A DNA stretch of 64,000 nucleotides from Anastatus disparis (Eukaryota; Arthropoda; Insecta; Hymenoptera; Eupelmidae). The notes beneath the pieces were generated by a model, which worked only from the letters and a program-made list of their open reading frames with translations, was not told the DNA's origin and did no database searches. The position numbers and the translations under genes are program-made. The DNA lies in NCBI GenBank assembly GCA_017163975.1, contig JAFFSR010000395.1, forward strand, positions 1,310,001 to 1,374,000, written 5' to 3'. This document shows positions 9,564-19,649 of this stretch, in pieces; position 1 is the first letter of the stretch, and each line of letters begins with the position of its first letter.

Positions 9564-10382
9564 TTAATCAATACGATGAAAGTGCAACGTCACTGTCAAG
9601 GTGCCAAAATCAAATGGTATTGGCTGACCTTGTTGATCTCTTGTATCTATTTCAATAGTTTGAAAAGAGTTAAACAATAGCGGTATGTACATAGATGGTG
9701 AAAAGTTTTTTATTTTTACACCACCATATTTGCAATCTTCAGTATTTAAGGAAACCGCTCTTAATAATTTACCTTGCACATCTCCGATTACATAAGGTTC
9801 ACAGATGTCACTGTACACCATTAGAGTTGTTGGTAACCCATTAGAAAGATTAGCAGGGTAATTAGCTAAAGTAGGTTCTTCTTTATCGACCTTGATAGCT
9901 TCATTTTTTCCAGTTTCAAACCCGAGAATTTTTCTCAAATTCCTTGACAATTCTAAAACGTGATCAATTGGCGTACATTCCTCTGTTAAGCAAACGCGTC
10001 TGATTGATACGTATCCACCACGCTCTATCTGGAAACGTAGATGGTCTTTTACGCAGCTCAGATTGTTCACCTCCTCCACGAGACTTTCTAAATGTTTGTA
10101 AACACCTGGACGTATAAAATTAATGGATGAAACGACCGGTGCTATTTTATTAGTCCCCAACGACGATGGTGGTATATTTTTTACACAGACAAATCTTTCG
10201 TCCTCGTTTGGTGGAACATGTTGAAATGTCATAGGAATTTGGATCTCCGAAAGTGCAACGCTCCAATATCCTTGCAGTCGTATTTGTTGTGGTAGATGAG
10301 TAACGAACCGTGTTGTAGTATTGTCAGGGAAATAATGCATACTACTATTACTAGGTAGTATAATGTAAAATTGATCCTTCAT
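9564..10382 (-). CDS. Penton-like minor capsid protein of P1
   Basis: A 272-residue frame starts MKDQFYIILPSNSSMHYFPD and continues NTTTRFVTHLPQQIRLQGYW then SVALSEIQIPMTF. This matches the single jelly-roll minor capsid protein of Polintons, which forms the five-fold vertices. The end carries YIPLLFNSFQTIEIDTRDQQG and PFDFGTLTVTLHF. It is intact and overlaps the integrase stop by four bases, so the two genes are tightly packed. The P2 version is broken over its amino-terminal half but retains the same end (27617-28117). Confidence 0.82.
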   Translation of the reverse strand: MKDQFYIILPSNSSMHYFPDNTTTRFVTHLPQQIRLQGYWSVALSEIQIPMTFQHVPPNEDERFVCVKNIPPSSLGTNKIAPVVSSINFIRPGVYKHLESLVEEVNNLSCVKDHLRFQIERGGYVSIRRVCLTEECTPIDHVLELSRNLRKILGFETGKNEAIKVDKEEPTLANYPANLSNGLPTTLMVYSDICEPYVIGDVQGKLLRAVSLNTEDCKYGGVKIKNFSPSMYIPLLFNSFQTIEIDTRDQQGQPIPFDFGTLTVTLHFHRID

Positions 10383-11509
10383 GATGTTTTTTCGATTTGG
10401 CTGGCTGCAACCCAGGAATTAAATTTATCGGGGTAACCTTTCCATTTAACAAAATATTTTTTATTCCGGCCACTTCCAGTACTTTTTAAAATTTTTTCAA
10501 CCTCGAAACTCGCGTTATTTAAATCCTTTTTTACTCTACTCAACTCGTGCTCGTAGAAACACCCTTCAATATCCTCATCAGCTAAATCTTTTAGAAAGTA
10601 TACCGGTGGCGGGCGCGCTACTGAAATACGAGTAATTTTAAACAGTTCCAATGTCCATACACCCTCGTATCCTTTCGCAAACACGTTTCTTGCTCGACTG
10701 ACCCGTACTAGGTCACCGATGGTGTATTTAGGTTTTCGGTACTTGGAGCAACCATATCGAGATTCTAAATTTTTTCGAGCTTTGTGGGCGTTGTAAATCG
10801 TAACAGATGCTGGTTCCATCTTGATGGATGAGTGTTTGCTATGATTGTAAGACTCTAATATTTTTTCTAGAATATCAACGTATCGACGAGTGTTTTTATG
10901 CGTAAAATATCGCCACATCCGTTCCTTTATAGTTCTTATAAACCTTTCGGCTACAGCTGCTTTAATATCAGGACTTCGCACTATTCTAAATGAAATTTCA
11001 TTTTTCTTCAGCACTTCTTGCAGTTCCTTTCCTAGAAATTCTTTCCCCTTGTCCGTTTGAAAAATCACAGGTTTTCGATTAGCACTGTTTTTCAAAATGT
11101 TTTCAAATGCTTTAGCAACACTTTTTGAAGTTTTATCCATGAGTGGTAAAGCCCATGCGTATTTACTCAAAACGTCGATGACAACGAGGATATAAGTGTA
11201 ATTATCGTTATAAGTTTTGACCGCTCTCATATCCATCAAATCTGCCTCCCAGACGTCATCACGATTTCGAACATTGTAATGGCGTCTAGGAAACCTGTGT
11301 CGTACAGGTCTGTGCAGATTGTAAACATCCTGACTCTCGAGCCAGTCGATTACTTTTCGAGCTGGGTATTTCTTTCGTACAGAGGTTATAATTTTATTAG
11401 CCCCCGCATATGCTTCTGGTCTTGGTGGACCAAAATAAAGCTTACTTAATTGTTTCTGCATTATTCTTGTTTTTTTCCTTTTGCTTGCTTCTTCGTCGGA
11501 ATCATACAC
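10379..11509 (-). CDS. Polinton retrovirus-like integrase with C-terminal chromodomain
   Basis: This enzyme inserts the element into host DNA. The DDE triad is visible: Asp in VWEADLMDM (about residue 90), Asp in FQTDKGKEF (about 152) and Glu in AVAERFIRTIKER (about 188). The first LVVIDVLSKYAWALPL block is typical. The last ~55 residues (FEVEKILKSTGSG, KKYFVKWKGYPDKFNSW) form a chromodomain, which would bind methylated histone tails and guide target choice. The 376-residue frame is unbroken. It overlaps the upstream PLA2-like gene (start 11509 against its stop at 11461). The zinc-binding HHCC domain is not evident in the amino-terminal part. Confidence 0.9.
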   Translation of the reverse strand: MYDSDEEASKRKKTRIMQKQLSKLYFGPPRPEAYAGANKIITSVRKKYPARKVIDWLESQDVYNLHRPVRHRFPRRHYNVRNRDDVWEADLMDMRAVKTYNDNYTYILVVIDVLSKYAWALPLMDKTSKSVAKAFENILKNSANRKPVIFQTDKGKEFLGKELQEVLKKNEISFRIVRSPDIKAAVAERFIRTIKERMWRYFTHKNTRRYVDILEKILESYNHSKHSSIKMEPASVTIYNAHKARKNLESRYGCSKYRKPKYTIGDLVRVSRARNVFAKGYEGVWTLELFKITRISVARPPPVYFLKDLADEDIEGCFYEHELSRVKKDLNNASFEVEKILKSTGSGRNKKYFVKWKGYPDKFNSWVAASQIEKTS

Positions 11510-11940
11510 GTTTTTGTCTTCTTTATTTTCTTATCCCTGCATTTTATAGCCTTCTTAATACGCGAAAAAAATTTTTCAAAAGTAATTTTACTAACCATAC
11601 AACAAGCAGTCATCATTGCAACTGTACGTTCATCGGGTGGGGTTTCACTACCAAGCATCCGAGAAAAAGCTTTCTCTGCTAGTATTTGGTCAGCTCGACG
11701 ACGATCTGTCGACTTCTTATTGGCATAGGCTATGTCATGTTCACGACACGCTTCATCAAGCGGGTTAATTCCAACATCACCACGTTTAAGACGATCAGCC
11801 AGTTTTGTTCCGGGTCCGCAAAATTTGTATCCTGGTACGTGCATCTCAAAAGGCATTAAATCAATTATAGAATCTAGAACAGACTTTTCCCCTTCATCGT
11901 CTTTCTCTAATTTCAGAATTTCGTGCCCAGACGACTCCAT
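11461..11940 (-). CDS. Phospholipase A2-like protein of P1
   Basis: A 159-residue protein with the calcium loop YKFCGPGTKL (about residues 37-46) and catalytic helix DEACREHDIAYANK (about 62-75) containing the His-Asp pair, followed by a basic helix and Lys-rich tail. The layout resembles the PLA2 domain of parvovirus VP1 and of some Polintons, where it breaches endosomal membrane during entry; the membrane role here is inference. The start at 11940 overlaps the preceding gene's end by 28 bases. P2 has no counterpart at the matching place (its integrase start follows the minor protein directly), so this gene was gained by P1 or lost by P2. Confidence 0.8.
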   Translation of the reverse strand: MESSGHEILKLEKDDEGEKSVLDSIIDLMPFEMHVPGYKFCGPGTKLADRLKRGDVGINPLDEACREHDIAYANKKSTDRRRADQILAEKAFSRMLGSETPPDERTVAMMTACCMVSKITFEKFFSRIKKAIKCRDKKIKKTKTCMIPTKKQAKGKKQE

Positions 11941-12728
11941 GTTTCCCCTGATTTCGATGATCTGGCGACTTTCTTTCTTCTCTTTCTCTTTCTACACCCT
12001 TGTTCTTCCTCGCTAAGTTTGTTACTACCACCGGATTTTGATTTGCTACTACCAGACTCTGGAGAAGCGAAAGGAGAAGTCTCGTCGATTAGCTGTAACA
12101 CACGATCGTTCCCAATAAAAAGCCGAGGCGTCACGACACGTCGAAGTGCCAGAGCAAACTGACGAGCACCTGCCGGATTCACGTGTCGTCTTTTCCTCAT
12201 AGCGTCGTTAACCAAGTCGATAATATTTGCGCGACGGATAGGAATGCCATCTATACATGTTGCACCATTACCATCCCAAGTGACGATGCCTGTGCCACGT
12301 AAATGTTGTAAAAGACCCGCTGCATTGGACCGGAATTTTAAAGGTACACTTTCCACAATTCGTGCATCCACACGATCTTCTAATTCTTTGACGACTCGTT
12401 TTGACTCTGTCTCAGCATCATCATTATTATCATCGTTGATAATATCAGCATCTTGCATATCATCGTTTTTCTTTGTAGTTTCTGTCTTCTTGTTACTAAT
12501 ATCTTTAAAATGTAGATAACGTTGTAATGCTTGAGAATATCGTTGCCATTTATCCCGCTCGCTCATATCGTCCGTAGAATTCAAGATATCACTCATCTCT
12601 GCATCCAGCCTGCTAACAGCAGTTCCTGGTGTTTGCACCGACTTTAACCCAGCGTTGGTGAAAAGTTTTTGTTGTAAGCGTTCCACACTCTCTTGTGGTA
12701 ACAAAATCATTTTTTTGGTGTGTTCCAT
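11913..12728 (-). CDS. Acidic/Lys-rich minor protein of P1, unknown function
   Basis: The start chosen is MEHTKKMILLPQESVERLQQ at 12728, because the P2 relative also begins with a short basic start (MERARKMVIVPEKTLEQIQ). Conserved pieces: TPGTAVSRLDAEMSDIL, an acidic linker (DDMQDADIINDDNNDDAE), GTGIVTWDGNGATCIDGIPI and IRRANIIDLVNDAMRKR. The P2 copy shows DRLRWDSTGSVIVDGKLIPR in the same place. The tail is Ser/Lys/Arg-rich (CRKRKRRKKVARSSKS), possibly a nuclear localisation signal. I recognise it as a recurring Polinton protein but not by function. It overlaps the PLA2-like gene at its 3' end. Confidence 0.6.
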   Translation of the reverse strand: MEHTKKMILLPQESVERLQQKLFTNAGLKSVQTPGTAVSRLDAEMSDILNSTDDMSERDKWQRYSQALQRYLHFKDISNKKTETTKKNDDMQDADIINDDNNDDAETESKRVVKELEDRVDARIVESVPLKFRSNAAGLLQHLRGTGIVTWDGNGATCIDGIPIRRANIIDLVNDAMRKRRHVNPAGARQFALALRRVVTPRLFIGNDRVLQLIDETSPFASPESGSSKSKSGGSNKLSEEEQGCRKRKRRKKVARSSKSGETWSRLGTKF

Positions 12729-12735
12729 TTTTTTT

Positions 12736-13083
12736 TTATTTTGATATAAGACTTGACAATACTGTACCAATGAGCGGTGCCAACAATATTGGCAAGAATC
12801 CGCCGTGCTGTACGATAATTTTCTTTTTCGTAGCTAGATTCTTTTGAGGACTTGCCAACCGTCTAAGAATGCCTGCGTGTTTACGTAATCGAGTTTTGTG
12901 CGTTCTGTTGAGAGAAACGTTACCGCGCAACACGTTGAGAGCACACTCACAAATGTATCTGACCAATTTGGGATCGGCCTTACGGAGCACGGCAGCGCGT
13001 TGTTCCCTGTTAAAATGGTAAAGCGCTCTTAAAATATCTGTATGCTTTTGCCCGATAGGACCTCTAGTTTTCCGCTCCATCAC
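12736..13083 (-). CDS. ICEC-type small protein with hydrophobic tail, P1
   Basis: A 115-residue protein with FNREQRAAVLRKADPKLVRY, ICECALNVLRGNVSL, a basic Arg/Lys helix (HKTRLRKHAGILRRL) and a hydrophobic end (GGFLPILLAPLIGTVLSSLI). The P2 homologue (30386-30853) keeps CDCALNVLQGVVKL and GGSFLPLLLGPLISIIF. From memory this architecture is common in Polintons across animals; no function is known to me. A membrane-active or capsid-internal role would fit the basic helix plus hydrophobic tail. The start overlaps the stop of the ATPase (13080) by four bases, as in a compact viral gene cluster. Confidence 0.65.
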   Translation of the reverse strand: MMERKTRGPIGQKHTDILRALYHFNREQRAAVLRKADPKLVRYICECALNVLRGNVSLNRTHKTRLRKHAGILRRLASPQKNLATKKKIIVQHGGFLPILLAPLIGTVLSSLISK

Positions 13084-13759
13084 AAAGATACGACTGGAAG
13101 GTGATTACTCAAATCAACGCCTTTAAACTGCTTTCGAGGTACGTAAACGTACTGATATTCGTCATCGGGGAAGATGCAAGCACGAAAACGACAATTATCT
13201 GGAGTATTTTGTTTTAAATCTAGAAAAAGGTATCCAAATGGCCGTGAGGTGGCGTCCCAGTACGCCTCTTGTAAGAATCGTGGATCTTCAGGACAGAGCT
13301 GGCGCGAAAGATGTTGTATTTGTGTACGATCGCGTAAATTTCTAAACACGATCATGTATTGTGCGTTGAGCGAAATGTCTCGTTGGCCTTTTCCTTGATG
13401 AAATATATTCTGTGTAATAAATATGACGCTTAGGTTATTGTGATGACTCCCTTTGTGAATAAGTTGACAATGGCGTTACTTGAGGATGATTCACGCATCA
13501 GATCATCCAATATTAATAACTTTGGGCGTGAGTCACCAGCGTAGTCCGTACTTTGAGGAAGCCCCTCGCGAAATTCTATATGTCTCCCAAGCTCTTTGTA
13601 ACCTGCCTGCCATTCAGCATAGTAAACGATCACGCGGTCAAAACGTGTGTCACTCATACGATCGATGTATTTTAGAAATTTTTTTACAAACACTGTTTTG
13701 CCACAACCGGTAGGTCCGCAAAGCATAGATGTCCACGGGTGTTTCCATCTAATATCCAT
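13080..13759 (-). pseudogene. P1 FtsK/HerA-type packaging ATPase, one frame break
   Basis: This ATPase pumps DNA into the capsid. Walker A is GPTGCGKTVFVKKFL near residue 15 and Walker B is KLLILDDLMRES near residue 81. The first frame ends at 13430 (NLFTKGVITIT). The second is open from about 13449 through LSVIFITQNIFHQGKGQRDI (sensor region) to 13080. The shift falls near the G3/C3 run at about 13451-13453. The P2 copy (30912-31574) is intact at 220 residues and shows the expected continuous order. An assembly error cannot be excluded here. Confidence 0.8.
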
Positions 13760-13843
13760 GACTTACTGCTATACCAACTACTATTCTTCTTTGAAACTGT
13801 TAGCACACTAAACGTTCCAACAAAAAACACTGATAGTTATAGT

Positions 13844-14035
13844 TTATGACTTTGTAAAATCCATGTACTTTTTCACCAACACAGCTTCAATAATTTTACC
13901 AATTCTCTCGATCCTCCATCTAAACTGTACCCGATCTCGTACCGCTTGTTCCCACTCACCACGCCGTGCAGCACGACTGGCGTAATTCCACACGTGTAAT
14001 ATACGAATACTTGGTGGGTTGGGATCAAATCTCAC
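13844..14035 (-). CDS. Small Polinton protein, WNYASRAARRGEW motif
   Basis: A 63-residue frame (MRFDPNPPSIRILHVWNYAS, then RAARRGEWEQAVRDRVQFRW and RIERIGKIIEAVLV). The true start is uncertain: the only nearby ATG (about 14050) is in another frame across an A7 run, so translation may begin upstream or the gene may carry a one-base indel. Arg-rich helices suggest nucleic-acid or capsid binding, by composition only. It lies between the PolB and ATPase genes. I could not find a P2 copy. Confidence 0.4.
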   Translation of the reverse strand: MRFDPNPPSIRILHVWNYASRAARRGEWEQAVRDRVQFRWRIERIGKIIEAVLVKKYMDFTKS

Positions 14036-14051
14036 TTTTTTTCTCCATATT

Positions 14052-14416
14052 ACCAGAGCTATCTGCTGACAAAGCTAAAGTTTTTCTGGAGTCTACGACA
14101 ATCTTGTGATCGCGGTGGGGCCCCCGCGCGGTCGCTCGCGTATCCGCGAGAGCGTTGAAGAAGAGCTCGTCCTCCCACTGTCGTAATATTAACGCACGCT
14201 GTTTGCGAGCGCTACAGAACAGCTAGCTTTTTAGTGCATACGCGATTGGCTCCCACAACCGTGAGCGCGTTAGAGACGAGCTCGTCCCCCCCACCACTGC
14301 AATATGACCTCTCTCCCCCTACCACTCACGGTCTCACGAGCGTTTAGGATTGGAAATTGTTCTGCGCATGCGTTCTTATCATTGTATACCTGCTCAGACG
14401 ATGTAGAGTTCAGTCG
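14052..14416. promoter_or_regulatory. GC-rich spacer between PolB and the late-type genes of P1
   Basis: This stretch is much richer in G+C than the rest of P1 and contains repeated words CGAGCTCGTCC and CCACAACCGTGAGCGCG with CGCTCGCG. It separates the PolB 3' end from the promoter side of the ATPase cluster, so it plausibly holds the start of the structural transcript. No TATA or coding sequence is clear. Confidence 0.35.
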
Positions 14417-17400
14417 TTAACTGTGTCTGTATCCGTACGGGTAGCTTTTTTTCAACCCAACAAATCTTCTTTTACCATATACGGTTTTACAAGTTTTCGT
14501 CTCTGTAAGTGATAATACTTCGTGAAAATCTGTCCTTCTTATTGCCGATGAAGATATAATAATTTCGTCCGTGTTACCCGATATTAACTCGCGTATACTT
14601 TCATAATTAATTTTTTGACTATTTGAATGATTTAGTCTTATACCTTTAATTTTACATATTGTTTGTTCAGAATCATCTGGAAGTTTACACTTGTACGCGT
14701 AAAATTTCGGCCCACCAGAGGCAAAAGATGATATGTATGTACCAACACCTTTCTCCGCTAATTCATCAGTAAGTTCACCAAGCAGTGTACCGATCGGCAA
14801 ATCGTCTTCGTCGTTCTTACTGACATAGAAAACGGAGTCTGTGTCGTAGTACAGTGCACGCGATCCTAGTTTGTTCAAATAATCAAAAAGTTTAAGCCGG
14901 GCTTGTGCTGTTGTGAAAGCTGCAATTACAACACTTGTCGTGCGTGACTGCAAGAGAGCTTCATCCTGATACTGCCAGTTCACGTACAATACCTGATCGT
15001 TGACTGGGATGATACTGTTTACAACCACTTCAGCATTGGTAAGTAGTTCTGTCAATCTTGCTGGCTCTGTAACAACCTCTGTTTTAGCCATATTCTCTCG
15101 TTGCGCGAGCTTCCCCCATAACGAGTTTAAACATAGTTTAGCAACCGATCTCAAACCCGCATTAAAATTTATATCAGTTTTACTTAGACGAATACCCTCT
15201 TCACGTTCAAAGTTCTCTATATATCGGTCCTTATGATCTTCGGTAATACACTCTGACGGGTAACCAGAAGCCTCGGTTTTTTGTTTAAAGAATTCATCGA
15301 TGTACTCGGTAAAAATACCACCTGTTCGCGTGACAGGATTATATTGTACCATCTCATATTGCCATATTTCGTAAACGTTTTGAATCACGTATCCTATTTC
15401 TACAGCTTTTTTAAGCTCTTCCGACACCCATGTTCCGTGTAATACCCGATCTATCGTATTATCGTGCATACAATCCATTTGAATCATTTGTTCACAGCAC
15501 GTACGGCAAAGAGGAAAAATTAATTTTCCATGCATTTTAACTGGTAAAACAGGGTGATACAAATTTCTGGGCGGGAGTACATCACACATGATAAGACCTT
15601 CAACGTTACTGATGTCGTTGTTAACCCCTATGAGAGTTTGAGTTTCATTACCCACATATAACGTTGGATGACCCACAGGATATTTACCTCGTTTACAAAT
15701 GTATGGATATAATGAACATACATCAACGTATTTAATTTTTTCATCACCCTCACACTCGTATAATTTTATCGTGTTACCAGTTCTACCACCGAAAAATGCA
15801 TCACGGGGGTCCAGCGGTTTACGATAAACAATATCGATATTCGCATCTATATATTCTCTCAATTCCTGGTTACGTGAAATTTCCCTCTCAAATTCGCAAC
15901 CCCATATTTCAATGAGTGTATAATTGCCTGTTTTAATTTTTAAGGATATAGCACATGTTCTTTCATATCTGTCGTCAAGCGATTCGCCTGATGATAATGT
16001 TTCATTTCTATTTATTCTGTAACATCGTGGACATCCATGCCAGTAGCACCCGTAAAATTGAAGAACTGTACCATTATGATTCTCATCTGTCCGTGGTAGA
16101 GCGTATCCATCAACAAGAATACCTTCAATAAGTCTCCTCTCGCGTCCATGCCCTGCATGCTCGATTCGACACTGTAGAACCTTTTGTTCCATCCAATAAA
16201 GCCATTGTATAGCTTTAATGGATTGATTATCAGCCATTCTGTAGCCTCTCACAGGCATAACACCTATTTGATTTTTTTTTAAAACTTTTTCCTGTAAACA
16301 CGCATACACGATGAAGCTATGGTTGTGCACTCTTCGAATGGGTCTACATTAAACTTCATGAAATTTTTTCGAAATTCTAAACAGGCCTCTCTCAGTATTT
16401 TAACATCTTGTTTACAATATTTTACGATTTCTTCTTGGAAATTAAATATGTATCCTGTATCTGTCTGTCGAGTATACCATTCTATAAATTTTTCTCTTTC
16501 TTTACTGTTCATACCATCGACACCGTACATATCTAGGCTCGGTAAAGGACCGATATATAATTGGTTTTCTTCTGTGTTAAATAAATGTGGAAAAGTTCCT
16601 TTTTCTATATCTGACAACCCGTAAGCTTTCGGTAAATTACATAGTGGCATATGAAAATAATTTAGACTATCGATAAATTTAACGCTTGAAATTTGCATCA
16701 GAATTATTTTGGAACCGTTTAAAATCACCGTTGGTTTCTCCCGTGAACAATGGTTTTCTACGATATACTTGAATACAAATTGACAATCAAACCCTTGCGA
16801 ATTGTGTGCTATACAAATAACTTTTTTAAACTTTTCACGTCGTGATAGAGCTAACCCGACAAATTGTTTTACTGGATCTTTTTGAAATACAAATTCACGA
16901 ATACCACACTCTTCACACATATTTGATATATTAGTATCCTCTAGACAAAAACTACAAACTTGTTGTACAACACACAGGTTAGGTACATGTATTTTTTTAT
17001 TTTCATCACCTAACACAGAAAGAGTTTGTTGTGTTTCAAAATCATAAAATAAATATAATATTTTAGATCTTTCCTTACCTTGCTCTACAGGTTGAATATA
17101 GCAAAAGTGGTTGGTCGGTAGCCGTTTGTTACAAATGTCACAAAATACAACTCCGCATTCATGTTTTTCACCGCGGTTTTTTACACGTATAGTTTTACAA
17201 CAAATTTGACAAATTTTCACCGCTTTACAAACACTTACGTTTCTTTTAAACGATCCTGATTTCAAATGATTCTCGAAACATGTATTACCAAAAAACTCTC
17301 TAAAGCAATTTAAGCACTTTTTTATATCCGCACTATTGTCACAAACTGGTGATTGCATGCACTTAAAACATCTATTAGAACATCTATGATCCATAGCGAA

Positions 17401-18334
17401 CTTGTAACTTTTATTACATGGTATGCAATATCCTCTACTACCGGCTGCACCAGTCAAGTTTAGAATAGGTTGATAATGTCCTTGGTTTTCATAATACATT
17501 ATACGTAGTGTATAAGATACGTTTTGGTATGCATCAATTACAACTTTTGTACCATCATAAAGAGGTATATCCCCACGCCCAAAATTCCGGAAAGAGTAAA
17601 CCACAATAGCTGTGCTTTTTGTGGCAAGAAAAATTTGAAACTGATGAATTTCTTGTAAACCACACCCTGTTGATGGTATAATAACCTGTGCTTGATCAAT
17701 GAGATCAAGAGCTGCTCTTTTTGCTCCCTACTATTGTGCTGTCTAATACTATTCCAGTAATCGTGTAGTGTACCAGAGCGGATTTGTCCTCTTACAGCAT
17801 AGGCGAGTGCCGTAACTAATGATCTCGGAAAGCAAAGATTATCGTCGTTGCGTATAGTTAAAATTGATTTTTTGTACACGTGATCATCACTTAATCGAAC
17901 ACGGCCGTTTCCCCTCATGTCCGGCACTATAACACACTTGATCACAAAGTTTTCATCTATGTCAAAGTCTTGAGAACTCTGTGCGACACTAAATATCATT
18001 TCCCACAAATCTTGAGTAGTGAAATTTCTAATAGGTCTGAAAGATAGCCATAATGGTCCATGAACAAAATGATCAGATAGTATCGTTACACCTATAAAAT
18101 CGGAAGGACTACGCCCATTCACTAATTGATTACGCAGATCATCTAAAGAGCCATTTAACCACTCAAAAATGTTTGCTCCTGCTGGTGGTGATGATATTCT
18201 TCCCGAAATCTCTACACCTTCTGCATTAAACCTTTGGTAAAATTGGGAAGTTTGGTTTTCAATTAAGAATATTGGTCTTTCTTGTGGTTCCTCCACTTCT
18301 CGCTCCATACCTTCACCGCTCTGTAACAGATCAA
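14417..18334 (-). pseudogene. P1 protein-primed DNA polymerase B, main exon with two frame breaks
   Basis: Replicates the element by protein priming. Segments: an amino-terminal DEVIL-like region (FIGVTILSDHFVHGPLWLSF), a cysteine-rich region (CFKCMQSPVC, CQICCKTIRV), exonuclease motifs LYLFYDFETQQT, HNSQGFDCQFVF and YCKQDVKIL, polymerase motif A VDVCSLYPYICK, motif B LCLNSLWGKLAQ and motif C YYDTDSVFY. The reading frame shifts once at a T5 run (about 17718-17722) and once in the homopolymers at 16272-16290. Each shift is a single base, and the flanking protein aligns with the P2 copy. The 5' end joins three upstream exons (18418-19128). Without the breaks the main exon would encode about 1300 residues. 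Confidence 0.88.
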
Positions 18335-18417
18335 CTATATTTTTCTTTTAATCTTAATATATATCTATATGTATTACTAAAAACATAGAAGTAATAATAT
18401 ATATCGATTATACTTAC

Positions 18418-19128
18418 GCTCCATTTCAACATCATTGGAAGACGATAAAGAGTTATCAGTAGATGACGATGAAGATGAAGATGAAGATGATGACGATGAC
18501 GATGATGATGATAACCTTCTGGATGACACTCTTCTTGATGATGATGATGGAATGACGGGGTTATCATCATCTTCTTCTTCCACAACACTTGCACTTGAAG
18601 GTTCTAGAAATACGAGAAAAATAAATTATAAAAAGTTAAAAAATATTCTTCTGTAAAAAACTTCTAGCTTTTAAAAATCTCTCTCACTCACCAAACACGT
18701 ATTCACAACCAGCGATAACCTCATCACCTTCAATATCGTCTGCCATCCGTCTTAGTGCTAAAATGATTAATATATTAATTATGTGCAGATATAGATTAAA
18801 GCATTTAAATTAATTAATTACCATTTTGTCGCAGCACCTCGTTCGAATCTGGGTCTGAAAGATTTCTTTGTCGTATGACACTGTCCACCATATCAAGTAT
18901 AAATCTATTGGAAAATAATCCTCGTCGTTGTAAATAAATTATTGTTCGTACGGTACAATGTAATAGAATAAAACGTAATCTACTTAATAACGCTTCTGTC
19001 GGTAAATTTCTTAAATTGCCACGCTGTATATTTTGACAAATTGTGCGTATCATCGGTTCGTGTGCAATAGCGAAACGTAGCACACAATTGAGCACACTAA
19101 AAGCGTGAAATCTAGATACGTTTTCCAT
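18418..19128 (-). CDS. Three upstream exons of P1 PolB (spliced N-terminal extension)
   Basis: Exon 1 runs 19128-18822 (MENVSRFHAFSVLNCVLRFA onward, helical, ending LRQNG). Exon 2 runs 18757-18692 (ALRRMADDIEGDEVIAGCEY). Exon 3 runs 18603-18418 (acidic, then a Ser run, ending SSNDVEMER). The main exon begins at 18334. Every junction has GT...AG (donors GTAATT, GTGAGT, GTAAGT; acceptors TTTTAG, TTCTAG, TATAG), all phase 1. Exon lengths 307, 66 and 186 keep one frame into MEREVEEPQ of PolB. Introns are 64, 88 and 83 nt, normal for insects. The extension is about 195 residues. Splicing is inferred from sequence; I saw no equivalent in P2. Confidence 0.75.
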
Positions 19129-19159
19129 GATTATCTATCAAGCCTTCAAGTACAACTAT

Positions 19160-19620
19160 GGAGCAAGCACTGTTTCGAGCGCATTTTATAGCTGTCAGAA
19201 TAAAAGAAATGAGGAGCAGCTGTGGCGCAAATAAAGAGACAATACAATTTTATATACCAAGAATCAATGAGATACCAATAGTGAGCATTCTAAAAATTGC
19301 AAGCACACGTGTGATGATGATATGTAGCGAACACGAGTTATACTAAGAAACTATAAAATACCAATAGTAAGCATTCTAAAAAAATATAGCCACACGTGTG
19401 ATGATGAACACGTGTTATACCAAGAAATAATAAAATAGCAATAGTAAGCATTCTGAGAAATGCAAGCACACGTGTGATGATGATATGTGATGAACACGTG
19501 TTATACTAAGAAACAATGAAAGAATAATTGTAAGCATTCTGAGAATTGCAAGCACACGTGTTATACCAAGAAACTATAAAATATCAATAGTAAGAATTCT
19601 GAAAATTGCAAGCTACACAT
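19160..19620. repeat. Short tandem repeats with ACACGTGT words, P1
   Basis: About five degenerate copies of roughly 80-95 bp containing AATAGTAAGCATTCT, TTGCAAGCACACGTGTGATG and AACACGTGTTATACCAAGAAA. They lie directly upstream of the PolB start at 19128. CACGTG is an E-box core, so the array may be a promoter or enhancer for PolB; this is inference. Confidence 0.6.
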
Positions 19621-19649
19621 GGTACTTTCATTTAAATCATTTTCTAATT

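Noticed and set aside
14417..18308. PolB as three separate genes
   Set aside because: The fragments join end to end in the P2-like order, with exonuclease and polymerase motifs in sequence; single-base shifts explain the split.
18435..18656. Plus-strand Asp-rich frame
   Set aside because: Antisense of the Ser-rich exon 3 of PolB; the spliced minus-strand model explains it.
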